Assembly (NCBI RefSeq): GCF_000803645.1
Contig: NZ_CP009122.1
Location: forward strand, 4,750,501 to 4,814,500
Source: Sphingopyxis fribergensis
GTDB taxonomy: Bacteria; Pseudomonadota; Alphaproteobacteria; Sphingomonadales; Sphingomonadaceae
Reading direction: 5' to 3'
Length of the DNA stretch: 64,000 nucleotides
Part shown: in pieces, positions 56,355 through 64,000 of the stretch
How the letters are laid out: each line of letters starts with the position of its first letter
Position numbering within the stretch: the first letter of the stretch is position 1
Notes under the pieces: generated by a model
What the model was told of the DNA's origin: nothing
The model's database searches: none
Seen by the model: only the letters and a program-made list of their open reading frames with translations
Program-made: the position numbers and the translations under genes

Positions 56355-59300
56355 GTCGTTTCTCCTTCGGGTTGGACGGGATGAGCCGCACGCCTTCGCA
56401 TCAGCAGATAGGCGGCGGGAATGATAAGCATCGACAGCAGCGGCGCGGTGAGCATGCCGCCGATCATCGGCGCGGCGATGCGGCTCATCACTTCGGAGCC
56501 GGTGCCGGTCCCGACGAGGATCGGGAACAGGCCCGCGAGGATAACCGCAACGGTCATCGCCTTCGGGCGGACGCGGAGCAGCGCGCCTTCGCGAACCGCG
56601 GCCAATATGTCGCCATCGCCGCGATCGGCGAGCGCATGCTTGAGGTAGATGAGCATGACGACCCCGAACTCGGCGGCGACGCCGGCGAGCGCGATGAACC
56701 CGACCGCGCTCGCGACCGACTGGTTGTAACCGAGCAGATAGAGCAGCCAGAGCCCGCCGGTGAGTGCAAAGGGCAAGGTCGCCATGATGAGCAGCGCCTC
56801 GTCCCAGCGGCGGAAGGTGAGGTAGAGCAGGATGAAGATGATCGCGAGCGTGACCGGCACGACCACCTTCATCCGCTCGGTCGCACGAACGAGGAACTCG
56901 AACTGCCCGGTGTAGGAGATGCTGACGCCGGGGGGCAGCTCGACATCGCGCGCGATCGCCCGCTGGATGTCGTGCACCAGACCCTGCAAATCGCGGCCGC
57001 GGCTGTCGACATAGATCCAGGTCACCGGGCGGCCATTCTCGCTGCGCAGCATCGGCGGCCCGTCGCTGACCTTGACGCTCGCCACCGTCCCGAGCGTGAT
57101 CTGCTGGCGCGACGGCGTCAGGATCGGAAGGGCCGCGAGCTCGCCGATGCTGTCGCGCATCTCGCGTGGATAGCGGACGCTGATCGGATAGCGCGCGAGC
57201 CCCTCGACCGTCTGGCCGATCGTCTCGCCGCCGATCGCGCCCGCGACGATCGCCTGCACGTCGGCGACGTTGAGACCATAGCGCCCCGCGGCGGCGCGAT
57301 CGATGTCGACGTCGATATAACGGCCGCCAGTCAGGCGCTCGGCCAGCGCCGAGGCGACGCCGGGGACGGTCCTGACTACGCCCTCGATGCGCTTCGCGGT
57401 GCGGTCGATCTCGGCAAGATCCGAGCCCGCGACCTTGATGCCGACCGGGCTTTTGATCCCGGTCGCGAGCATGTCGATGCGGTTGCGGATCGGCGGGATC
57501 CAGAAATTGGCGAGCCCAGGGACCCGGACCCGCGCGTCGAGCTCCTCGATCAATTTCTCCTCGGTCATGCCGGGGCGCCACTGGTCCTTCGGCTTGAAGC
57601 GGATCGTCGTCTCGAACATCTCGAGCGGCGCGGGGTCGGTGGCGCTGTCGGCGCGGCCCGCCTTGCCGAACACGCTTTCGACCTCTGGCACCGTCTTGAT
57701 CAGCCGATCGGTCTGCTGGAGCAGGCTCGACGCCCGCGCTGCTGAGATGCCGGGAAGCGCTGAGGGCATGTAGAGGAGATCGCCCTCATGCATCTGCGGC
57801 ATGAACTCGCCGCCGATCTGGGTCATCGGCCAGAGGCTGGTGGCGAAGACGAGGCCGGCGATGAGGAGCGCCTTTTTCGGCCGTTCGAGCACCCAGTCGA
57901 GTGCCGGGCGATAGGCGCGGGTCAGCCAGCGGTTGACCGGATTGGCCTGTTCGGCCGGGATCTTTCCGCGGATCAGCCAGCCCATCAGCACCGGGATGAG
58001 CGTGATCGAGAGGATCGCAGCGGCCGCCATCGCATAGGTCTTGGTGAAGGCGAGCGGCGCGAAGAGCCGCCCTTCCTGGCCTTCGAGCGTGAAGATCGGC
58101 AAGAAGGAGAAGGTGATAATGAGAAGGCTGAGGAACAGCGCCGGGCCGACCTCGGCGGCGGCATCGGTGATGACGCGCCAGCGCTCGGCGCCCTTCAATT
58201 CCTCGCCCGGATGATCGCGCTCCCAATGTTCGAGATGCTTGTGGGCATTTTCGATCATCACCACCGCCGCATCGACCATCGCGCCGACCGCGATCGCGAT
58301 GCCGCCGAGCGACAGGATATTGGCGTTGAGCCCCTGCAGCCGCATGACGATGAAGGCGATGAGGATGCCGAGCGGCAGGGTCAGGATGGCGACCAGCGCC
58401 GACCGGGCGTGCCACAGGAACAGCGCGCAGACGAGCCCGACGATGATGAATTCTTCGACGAGCTTCGAGGTGAGATTGTCGACCGCACGATCGATCAGCC
58501 CCGAACGGTCGTAGGTGGTGACGATCTCGACCCCCGGCGGCAGGCTGCGCTTGAGCTCGGCGAGCTTGGCGCGCACGCCGTCGATGACCTCGCGGGCATT
58601 CTTGCCCTCGCGCATGACGATCACGCCGCCCGCGACCTCGCCCTCGCCATTGAGTTCGGCGATGCCGCGCCGCGTGTCGGGGCCGATCTGGACCGTCGCA
58701 ACATCGCCGACCGTCACCGGGATGCCGCCGCCGGCGGTGCGGATCGGGACGCTGCGGAAATCGTCGAGCGATTTCAGATAGCCGCCCGCGCGCACGATAT
58801 ATTCGGCCTCGGCGAGTTCGAGGCTGCCGCCGCCGCTTTCCTGGTTTGCGCGCTTGAGGGCGTCTGCCACGTCGGTTGCGGTCACGCCGAAGGCGGCAAG
58901 CTTCTGCGGATCGACGATGATCTGATATTGGCGCACCATGCCGCCGATGCTCGCGACCTCGGCGACGCCCGGCACTGACTTCAGTTCGAAGCGCAGGAAC
59001 CAGTCCTGGAGGCTGCGGAGCTCGGCAAGATCGTGGCGGCCGCTTTTGTCGACGAGCGCATATTCATAGATCCACCCGACCCCGGTCGCGTCGGGACCGA
59101 TGCTCGCGCGCGCGCCCTCGGGGAGACGGCTTTGCACCTGGCTCAGATATTCGAGCACGCGGCTGCGCGCCCAATAGGGATCGGTGCCGTCGTCGAACAG
59201 GACATAGACGAAGCTGTCGCCGACGAAGCTGTAGCCGCGCACCACGCGCGCGCCCGGCACCGAGAGCATCGTCGTCGTGATCGGATAGGTGACCTGGTCC

Positions 59301-59485
59301 TCGACGATCCGCGGTGCCTGTCCCGCATAGCTGGTGCGGACGATGACCTGGACGTCCGACAGGTCGGGCAGGGCGTCGACCGGAGTCGTGCGCACCGCGG
59401 CGATCCCGAGCAAGGTCAGGATCAGCGCCGAAGCGACGACAAGCCCGCGCGCCGCGACCGAGGCGCGAATAATGCGTGCGATCAT
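56351..59485 (-). CDS. cusA: copper/silver RND efflux pump (CusA type)
   Basis: A 1044-residue HME-RND antiporter. Helix IV reads [13 protein letters not shown], the monovalent-cation group signature, and methionine-rich periplasmic segments ([25 protein letters not shown]) fit the Cu(I)/Ag(I) relay. ATG at 59485 overlaps the cusB stop; the frame is open 160 codons upstream only as a shadow of cusB. With the adaptor and channel genes it forms a complete CusCBA. Confidence 0.93.
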   Translation of the reverse strand: MIARIIRASVAARGLVVASALILTLLGIAAVRTTPVDALPDLSDVQVIVRTSYAGQAPRIVEDQVTYPITTTMLSVPGARVVRGYSFVGDSFVYVLFDDGTDPYWARSRVLEYLSQVQSRLPEGARASIGPDATGVGWIYEYALVDKSGRHDLAELRSLQDWFLRFELKSVPGVAEVASIGGMVRQYQIIVDPQKLAAFGVTATDVADALKRANQESGGGSLELAEAEYIVRAGGYLKSLDDFRSVPIRTAGGGIPVTVGDVATVQIGPDTRRGIAELNGEGEVAGGVIVMREGKNAREVIDGVRAKLAELKRSLPPGVEIVTTYDRSGLIDRAVDNLTSKLVEEFIIVGLVCALFLWHARSALVAILTLPLGILIAFIVMRLQGLNANILSLGGIAIAVGAMVDAAVVMIENAHKHLEHWERDHPGEELKGAERWRVITDAAAEVGPALFLSLLIITFSFLPIFTLEGQEGRLFAPLAFTKTYAMAAAAILSITLIPVLMGWLIRGKIPAEQANPVNRWLTRAYRPALDWVLERPKKALLIAGLVFATSLWPMTQIGGEFMPQMHEGDLLYMPSALPGISAARASSLLQQTDRLIKTVPEVESVFGKAGRADSATDPAPLEMFETTIRFKPKDQWRPGMTEEKLIEELDARVRVPGLANFWIPPIRNRIDMLATGIKSPVGIKVAGSDLAEIDRTAKRIEGVVRTVPGVASALAERLTGGRYIDVDIDRAAAGRYGLNVADVQAIVAGAIGGETIGQTVEGLARYPISVRYPREMRDSIGELAALPILTPSRQQITLGTVASVKVSDGPPMLRSENGRPVTWIYVDSRGRDLQGLVHDIQRAIARDVELPPGVSISYTGQFEFLVRATERMKVVVPVTLAIIFILLYLTFRRWDEALLIMATLPFALTGGLWLLYLLGYNQSVASAVGFIALAGVAAEFGVVMLIYLKHALADRGDGDILAAVREGALLRVRPKAMTVAVILAGLFPILVGTGTGSEVMSRIAAPMIGGMLTAPLLSMLIIPAAYLLMRRRAAHPVQPEGETT

Positions 59486-60708
59486 TGCGCTGGCTCCAGC
59501 GGACGAACCGTGAGACCGGTCAGGCTCGCCTCGGAGTCGAGCAGGAACTGGCCCGACGCGACGACCTTCTCGCCGGGGGCGAGCCCTCGCAATATCTCGG
59601 TCTTGCCGCCGCCTTCGCGTCCGGCGACCACTTCGGCGGGATGGTAGCGTCCGTCGCCCTTCTCGAGCATCACGATGCTGCGCGTGCCGGTGCGGATCAC
59701 CGCTTCGCTTGGCACCAGCAGCGTTGGCTTGGCGTCCCCGCCGAGCGCGACGACGGCGAACATGCCGGGGCGTAGGCGACCGCCGCGGTTGGCGAGCTCG
59801 ATGCGCACTGTCAGCGTCCGGCTGTCCGCCGCTGCGGTCGGCAGGATCGCGACGACCCGCCCGGTAAAAGCCTCGCCGGGAAAGGCGGTGAGGTTCGCGG
59901 TGGCAGGTTGGCCGATCTTCACCAGTCCGGCCTGCGCTTCGGGGAGCGCGGCATTGAGCCACACCGTTCCAAGTCCCGAGATTTCGGCAAGTGTCTGCCC
60001 CGAGGCGAGAGTCACGCCTGCACGGGCATTGAGCGTCTGGACCACGCCGCCGATCGGCGCGCGCACCGTCAGTCTGCCGCCGGTCCGTCCGCTCCGGTCG
60101 ACCTCGGCGATCACGCCTTCGGGCATGCCCATCAGCCGCAGCCGCTGCCGCGCGGCCGCCGTGAGTTCAGGTTTGCCGAGCTTCTTGACGCTCAGATATT
60201 CGGTCTGGGCGCTGCCCCATTCAGGCAATTGCAATTCGGCGATCGGCGCACCGGCGCCGATGACATCGCCAGGCGCGAGGCGATAGACGCGTTCGACGAA
60301 GCCGCCCGAGCGCGCCTGGACGATCGCGACATCGCGCTGGTTGAAATCCACACTGCCATTGACGTCGAAGGTTGCGGCAAGGCTCCCCATTTCGGCCGCG
60401 ACCACTCTTATGCCGAGGCTCTGACGCGCCGACGGGTCAATCGACACGCCGGGCGCCGCGCCGCCACCCTCGTCGGCATATTTGGGCTCGAGCTGCATGT
60501 CCATGAAGGGCGACTTGCCGGGCTTGTCGAACTTCTGGTTCGGGAACATCGGATCATAATAGTAGAGGATCTTGCGCCCGCCGCTTGCCGTCTCGGTTGG
60601 TGCATCGCTCTTGCCGCTCTGTCCCAACCAATAACCGCCGCCGCCCGCGATCAGCACCGTGGCCAGGATTGCGACGCGCCAGCGCGCCGCTGATGTTGCA
60701 TCGGTCAT
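59482..60708 (-). CDS. cusB: CusB-type RND adaptor
   Basis: A 408-residue adaptor with one N-terminal membrane anchor and the heavy-metal-binding domain [19 protein letters not shown] followed by [10 protein letters not shown], in which methionines bind Cu(I). Hairpin and barrel domains follow. Its start overlaps the channel gene stop and its stop overlaps cusA, so the set is translationally coupled. Confidence 0.93.
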   Translation of the reverse strand: MTDATSAARWRVAILATVLIAGGGGYWLGQSGKSDAPTETASGGRKILYYYDPMFPNQKFDKPGKSPFMDMQLEPKYADEGGGAAPGVSIDPSARQSLGIRVVAAEMGSLAATFDVNGSVDFNQRDVAIVQARSGGFVERVYRLAPGDVIGAGAPIAELQLPEWGSAQTEYLSVKKLGKPELTAAARQRLRLMGMPEGVIAEVDRSGRTGGRLTVRAPIGGVVQTLNARAGVTLASGQTLAEISGLGTVWLNAALPEAQAGLVKIGQPATANLTAFPGEAFTGRVVAILPTAAADSRTLTVRIELANRGGRLRPGMFAVVALGGDAKPTLLVPSEAVIRTGTRSIVMLEKGDGRYHPAEVVAGREGGGKTEILRGLAPGEKVVASGQFLLDSEASLTGLTVRPLEPAQ

Positions 60709-61931
60709 CGACCTGCCTCCCCATAAATATAATTGATCCGGATCGCGTCGCGCGCGACCTCGGCTTCGCGCGCCAGCGCATCGACTTCGGCCTCGGCAAG
60801 CGCGAGAGTCGACAGGAGCGCGGTCCCGAGGTCGAGCTTTCCGGCGGCGTAGCTTGCAAGATCGAGCTCGGCGCGCTTCTTCGCGAGCGGCACGAGCCGC
60901 GTACGTGCATTGGCGAGCTGCTCATGATGCATGCGGTGATCGGCGAGATCGGCGTCGAGCGCTGCCGCGATGTCGCGCTTGGCAGCCTCGCGGTCGAGCC
61001 GGGCGCGCATCGCCTCGCTGGCGCGCGCGGCGATCTTGGGGTCCTGCCGCTTTTTCGAGAAGAAGGGCAGGTCGACGGTGACCCCGACCGTGACGAGATC
61101 ACCGTAATTGGGCTCGCGGCGCCCATAGGCCGCGTTGACGCTCCAGTCGGGTCGCTTGTCGGCGCGTGCGAGACCGGTCTCGGCGTCGGCGGCGAGGGCG
61201 CGGGCATCGAGTGCTCTGAGCTTTGGCAGGGCGTCGATGCCGGCGCGCAATCCTTGTTCGTCGATCGACTGCGGCGGCAAGTCGCCGAGCGTGTCGGCGG
61301 CGGGGTCGCCGGTGAAGCGGGCGAGCTGCGCGCGGGCGCGGGCGATCTCGGCGGCGAGCGCGCTGCGGCGATCGTTGATCGCGGCGCGAAGCTGATCGGG
61401 TTCGAGCGCCTGCGCCGGGCGCGCCGCACCGCTGGCAAGCCGCGCCGTCACGGTCGATTGAAGGTCCTCGAGGCCGCTATCGAGCAGGTCGAGTTCCTTC
61501 AGCTCCTTCTTGGCATAATAGAGATCGACCCAGGCGAGCGCGGTCGCGAGCCTGATGTCCTGCGCGGTGACCGCTTCGTCGGCGCGGGCGATTCCAATGT
61601 CGGCCTGCGCGCGGGTCGCGCGCGCGCGGCGTTTGGCGGGGTTCGGAAAATCCTGGCTGACGCCGATGACCTGCATCGTGAAATCGTCGCGATTGAACCG
61701 GCCCGCGTCGGGTCCGGTCACCGGGAAATCCTGGAGGACGATATTGAGTTTCGGGTCGGGCAGCCGGTCGGCGGCGATCGCCGCCGATTGGGCGGCGTCG
61801 ACGCCCGCTTCGCGGCTTTGCAGTTCGGGTGCCTCCGATGCTGCTCGGCTGAGCGCCGAATCGAGCGTCATCGGCTCGGCGTGAAGAGCCGAGGGCAGCG
61901 CAAGCAAGGCTGCCGTAAAATATGGGCGCAT
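60705..61931 (-). CDS. cusC: TolC-family outer-membrane channel (CusC type)
   Basis: A 408-residue exported protein (signal peptide FTAALLALPSALHA) with two efflux repeats and long coiled coils. First structural gene of the CBA set, overlapping cusB by 4 bases. Family members form the trimeric outer-membrane exit. Confidence 0.9.
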   Translation of the reverse strand: MRPYFTAALLALPSALHAEPMTLDSALSRAASEAPELQSREAGVDAAQSAAIAADRLPDPKLNIVLQDFPVTGPDAGRFNRDDFTMQVIGVSQDFPNPAKRRARATRAQADIGIARADEAVTAQDIRLATALAWVDLYYAKKELKELDLLDSGLEDLQSTVTARLASGAARPAQALEPDQLRAAINDRRSALAAEIARARAQLARFTGDPAADTLGDLPPQSIDEQGLRAGIDALPKLRALDARALAADAETGLARADKRPDWSVNAAYGRREPNYGDLVTVGVTVDLPFFSKKRQDPKIAARASEAMRARLDREAAKRDIAAALDADLADHRMHHEQLANARTRLVPLAKKRAELDLASYAAGKLDLGTALLSTLALAEAEVDALAREAEVARDAIRINYIYGEAGR

Positions 61932-61997
61932 GATGTCCCCCTGCTGTGGACTGGGCGAAAGCCTCCCCGGCGTCTGTACGCCGGGGAAGAAAGACCG

Positions 61998-62264
61998 TTA
62001 CCCTTGCGGGGGCATCCTTTGGTCGCCGGACATATTCTTCATGCAGTCCGCCGGACTCACCTTCATCATGTCGCAGTCGCAATGCGCCATCTGTCCCGGC
62101 TTGTCCTTGACCCAGACGCGGACTCGCGAGGTGGTATTGGACTTGTTCGGCCCTGGCACCTGGCGGGTCTGCCATTCATGATGGCCGCCGGACGGTTCTT
62201 GGGCGAGGACGGGAGCGGCAAGCGTTGCTGCCGCGAGCGCGGCAACGGCAAAAAACGGTTTCAT
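61998..62264 (-). CDS. small secreted Cys/Met protein of the cus operon
   Basis: An 88-residue protein with signal peptide (FFAVAALAAATLAAPVLAQ) and a mature part with VRVWVKDKPGQMAHCDCDMM and a further Cys and Met residues, suited to Cu(I). ATG at 62264 (MKPFFAV). It sits 66 bases upstream of cusC on the same strand. No family recognised. Confidence 0.7.
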   Translation of the reverse strand: MKPFFAVAALAAATLAAPVLAQEPSGGHHEWQTRQVPGPNKSNTTSRVRVWVKDKPGQMAHCDCDMMKVSPADCMKNMSGDQRMPPQG

Positions 62265-62328
62265 GTTGAATTCCTTGATTGAAAAGCGTGAAACCGCGCG
62301 CCGGGACGAGCCGGTGCGCGTCGGCAAT

Positions 62329-62691
62329 TCAGGCAAGAAATAGGGGCGGGTCGGGTTCGGGGCCGAATGTTCTTCCGGCGAGCCGCCGGACAGGAAGCGG
62401 ATCGAAGGAGCCGGCGACAAATGTCTTTTCGGCAAGGGGGATAGCCGGAGAGACGACGGCGGGCGGGAGCGCGCAGCCCATCTTCGCGATGCAGTCGAGC
62501 GTGAGGCCTTGGCACGGAGCGCTCTTCTGGGATTTTTCAATCCCCATCATCTCCGCGCATTCGTCGCTCATCGCCGCCGCGGACGCCGTCTCGGCCGACG
62601 GGAGCGCGGGCGCAGCGGCAAATGCGGCCTCCTGCGCCAGAAGGCCGAGTACGGCTCCGACAAGAAGTAGAAAGGTGAGCCAGCGTTTCAC
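62329..62691 (-). CDS. small secreted protein heading the cus operon
   Basis: A 120-residue protein with signal peptide (WLTFLLLVGAVLGLLAQEAAFA) and four cysteines plus methionines in SDECAEMMGIEK and LDCIAKMGC. GTG at 62691 is the likely start. By position it matches the short proteins at 34121 and 34992 that head the two czc-type operons. A periplasmic metal-binding role is inferred. Confidence 0.65.
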   Translation of the reverse strand: MKRWLTFLLLVGAVLGLLAQEAAFAAAPALPSAETASAAAMSDECAEMMGIEKSQKSAPCQGLTLDCIAKMGCALPPAVVSPAIPLAEKTFVAGSFDPLPVRRLAGRTFGPEPDPPLFLA

Positions 62692-62793
62692 GGTCGAAGC
62701 ATGATCCTTGTCAAACTTGGCGTCAATCTAAACCGGGGTAGAGATACCGCTCACTTGTTCGCCGGCTATCCCCTCGCGGTTACGCCAGACCCG

Positions 62794-63615
62794 TTAAAAA
62801 TGGCCCATCGTCATGGCGACGGGCGCGACCAGCATCCACAGCGCCATGGCGATCATCATCAGATTTTCGGTCAGTGAGATGAAACCCAGCGGCACATTGC
62901 TGTCGCCGCCGACGCAGGCGCATTTGAGTTCGCGCTTGTCGATATACACCGCCTTGAACACCGACACGGCGCCGATGATCCCGATGAACAGCGCCACCGG
63001 AATCGAAATCCAGCTTAGCGCTCCCGAAATCATCAAAATGCCGGCCAGTGCTTCGGCAAAAGGATAGAGGGTGGCATAGGGCACCCAGCGTTTGGCGAGC
63101 AGGTCATAGTTCAGGAACATGCTCGAGAAGCTCTCGATGTCGCGGAGCTTGAGGAAGGCAAGCAACGCCATGCTGAACCCGATAAACCATTCGGCGGTAC
63201 GGATCGTGAAGGGCGTGCCCGACACCGCCTGGCTGACGGCCAGCGCCATCAGCGCGGTGATAGAGAAGAGCGCGATGACGGGCTTATAGGTTAGCGCCTT
63301 TGGATCGCGGACTTTCAGACCGAGATGGCGCCTCAGATCATCGTGACCGCCGATCCGCTCGCCTTCGATGAAGGTCTGCGGCGTCGTCGCGACGCTATGC
63401 TTCGCCTTGAAGGCGTCGGTTTCCTCGCGGGTCGTCAGCCAGACATCCTCGACGTCGTAGCCGCGGCTGCGCAACAGATGCAGCGCCTTCAGGCCATAGG
63501 GGCAGATATGCTGCTCCATCACCATGCGATAGATGGTCGCCCGCGGCTTGCCCGAAACCGCCGCACCAGTGTGCGCTGGCGCGCTTTCGTTCGCGCGCTG
63601 AACCTGCATATTCAT
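62794..63615 (-). CDS. glutaredoxin-MauE/DoxX fusion membrane protein
   Basis: A 273-residue protein: N-terminal glutaredoxin domain (about 28-105) with active site CPYG (EQHICPYGLKAL) and TTPQTFIEGERIGG, then four membrane helices of MauE/DoxX type ending with a CAC pair (ELKCACVGGDSNVPLGF). ATG at 63615 begins MNMQVQRANE. It should pass electrons or thiols across the inner membrane. It is transcribed from a MerR-type promoter and faces a MerR gene, so it is metal-regulated. Confidence 0.85.
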   Translation of the reverse strand: MNMQVQRANESAPAHTGAAVSGKPRATIYRMVMEQHICPYGLKALHLLRSRGYDVEDVWLTTREETDAFKAKHSVATTPQTFIEGERIGGHDDLRRHLGLKVRDPKALTYKPVIALFSITALMALAVSQAVSGTPFTIRTAEWFIGFSMALLAFLKLRDIESFSSMFLNYDLLAKRWVPYATLYPFAEALAGILMISGALSWISIPVALFIGIIGAVSVFKAVYIDKRELKCACVGGDSNVPLGFISLTENLMMIAMALWMLVAPVAMTMGHF

Positions 63616-63650
63616 CGATTCGCCTTTCTTGATTCCCGATCGCTTCCCGC

Positions 63651-63682
63651 TATATAGGCTCCGTACCATAGTACGGAGTCAA
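63651..63682 (-). promoter_or_regulatory. MerR-type promoter of the glutaredoxin-MauE gene
   Basis: On the minus strand TTGACT (63677-63682) and TATATA (63651-63656) are 20 bases apart around the dyad CTCCGTAC-CATA-GTACGGAG (63659-63678). The -35 with CCGTAC is identical to the start of the classical Tn501 mer operator. Confidence 0.8.
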
Positions 63683-63695
63683 GGCCTTGCGTGAC

Positions 63696-64000
63696 ATGAC
63701 CATCGGCCAGCTTGCCCGGCAGGGCGGCGTCAATGTCGAGACGATCCGCTATTACCAACGCCGCGGCCTGTTGCCCGTTCCGCCTCAGTCGGCCAGCGCC
63801 CCGTCGGAAGGCCGAGTCCGGCGTTACGACGAGGCGGTTCTGCGCCGTCTGCGCTTCATCAAATCGGCACAGGCAGCGGGATTTACGCTCACCGAGATCG
63901 CCGAACTGCTCGAACTCGACGCGTCGAGCGATCGCGCGCGAGCGCGCGAACTGGCCGACGCGCGCATCGCGGCGATCGAAAAGACGATCGCCGAACTCGA
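63696..64000 (+). CDS. MerR-family regulator (runs off window)
   Basis: At least 101 residues: helix-turn-helix MTIGQLARQGGVNVETIRYYQ, RRYDEAVLRRLRFIKSAQAAGFTLTEIAELL and the dimer helix. The gene is cut by the window end before the metal loop, so its metal cannot be read. ATG at 63696 is chosen; a TTG at 63687 is also in frame. It faces the glutaredoxin-MauE gene across the operator at 63651-63682. Confidence 0.88.
   Translation, partial: MTIGQLARQGGVNVETIRYYQRRGLLPVPPQSASAPSEGRVRRYDEAVLRRLRFIKSAQAAGFTLTEIAELLELDASSDRARARELADARIAAIEKTIAEL

Noticed and set aside
56351..59962. 1203-codon version of cusA
   Set aside because: The extra N-terminal part is out-of-frame cusB sequence; the true start is ATG 59485 overlapping the cusB stop.

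Overview
The window is GC-rich DNA that looks like a sphingomonad-type alphaproteobacterium. The pointers are ALAS-type heme synthesis (hemA), MucR, DUF736, ArdC and ParB-like island genes, and several metal-resistance operons of the kind common in Sphingopyxis or Sphingobium. The taxonomic call is inference. I see no rRNA operon, CRISPR array or complete tRNA gene.

Layout. (1) 1-7600 is a low-oxygen/stress block: two universal stress proteins, a receiver-only regulator, a zinc alcohol dehydrogenase and a GNAT protein, with an FNR-type site at 3844-3857. It continues with a truncated Fnr regulator joined out of frame to an N-terminally truncated hemN, then an intact hemA. (2) 8066-10716 is an arsenic operon (arsR, arsC, acr3, arsH on the minus strand) with a strong promoter and two matching operator palindromes. 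(3) About 10735-27134 is a mobile island: ardC, a ParB-like gene with an in-frame amber stop, mucR, DUF736, a tyrosine integrase and a tRNA-Gly 3' fragment that looks like an attachment site. Its ardC gene is split by a second element of about 10.1 kb (12039-22142). That element carries three overlapping tyrosine-recombinase genes, its own ardC homologue and a mercury operon: merR, merT, a GDCCVxC protein, merB and a MerA-like flavoprotein.

(4) 27330-34636 is a minus-strand czcCBA-type operon led by DUF3703 and a small His-rich secreted protein, with a CadR-like operator upstream and a CDF transporter downstream. (5) 34992-50184 is a plus-strand metal/envelope block: small secreted protein, second czcCBA-type set, DUF190, SRPBCC, an SPC-type P1B ATPase, an HAE1-type RND pump, a second SRPBCC, DsbB, DsbA and a basic small protein. 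(6) 50212-51608 holds a methyltransferase and an AraC regulator. (7) 51735-55901 holds a CDF plus cytochrome c/FTR1 operon facing a MerR regulator, then a second minimal mercury module (merR facing merT and GDCCVxC). (8) 55986-62691 is a minus-strand copper/silver cusCBAF-type operon with two small secreted proteins. (9) 62794-64000 is a glutaredoxin-MauE membrane protein facing a MerR gene that runs off the window.

Together the genes cover arsenite, mercury and organomercury, divalent cations (Zn/Cd/Co/Ni/Pb class) and Cu/Ag. Control is mostly by MerR-type elongated-spacer promoters, of which I find four clear cases and one probable. The strongest novelty candidates are the trio-recombinase mercury element whose precise excision would restore ardC in frame, the unusual mercury operon with no canonical MerA, the recurring merT-GDCCVxC pair, and the Fnr/HemN deletion scar.
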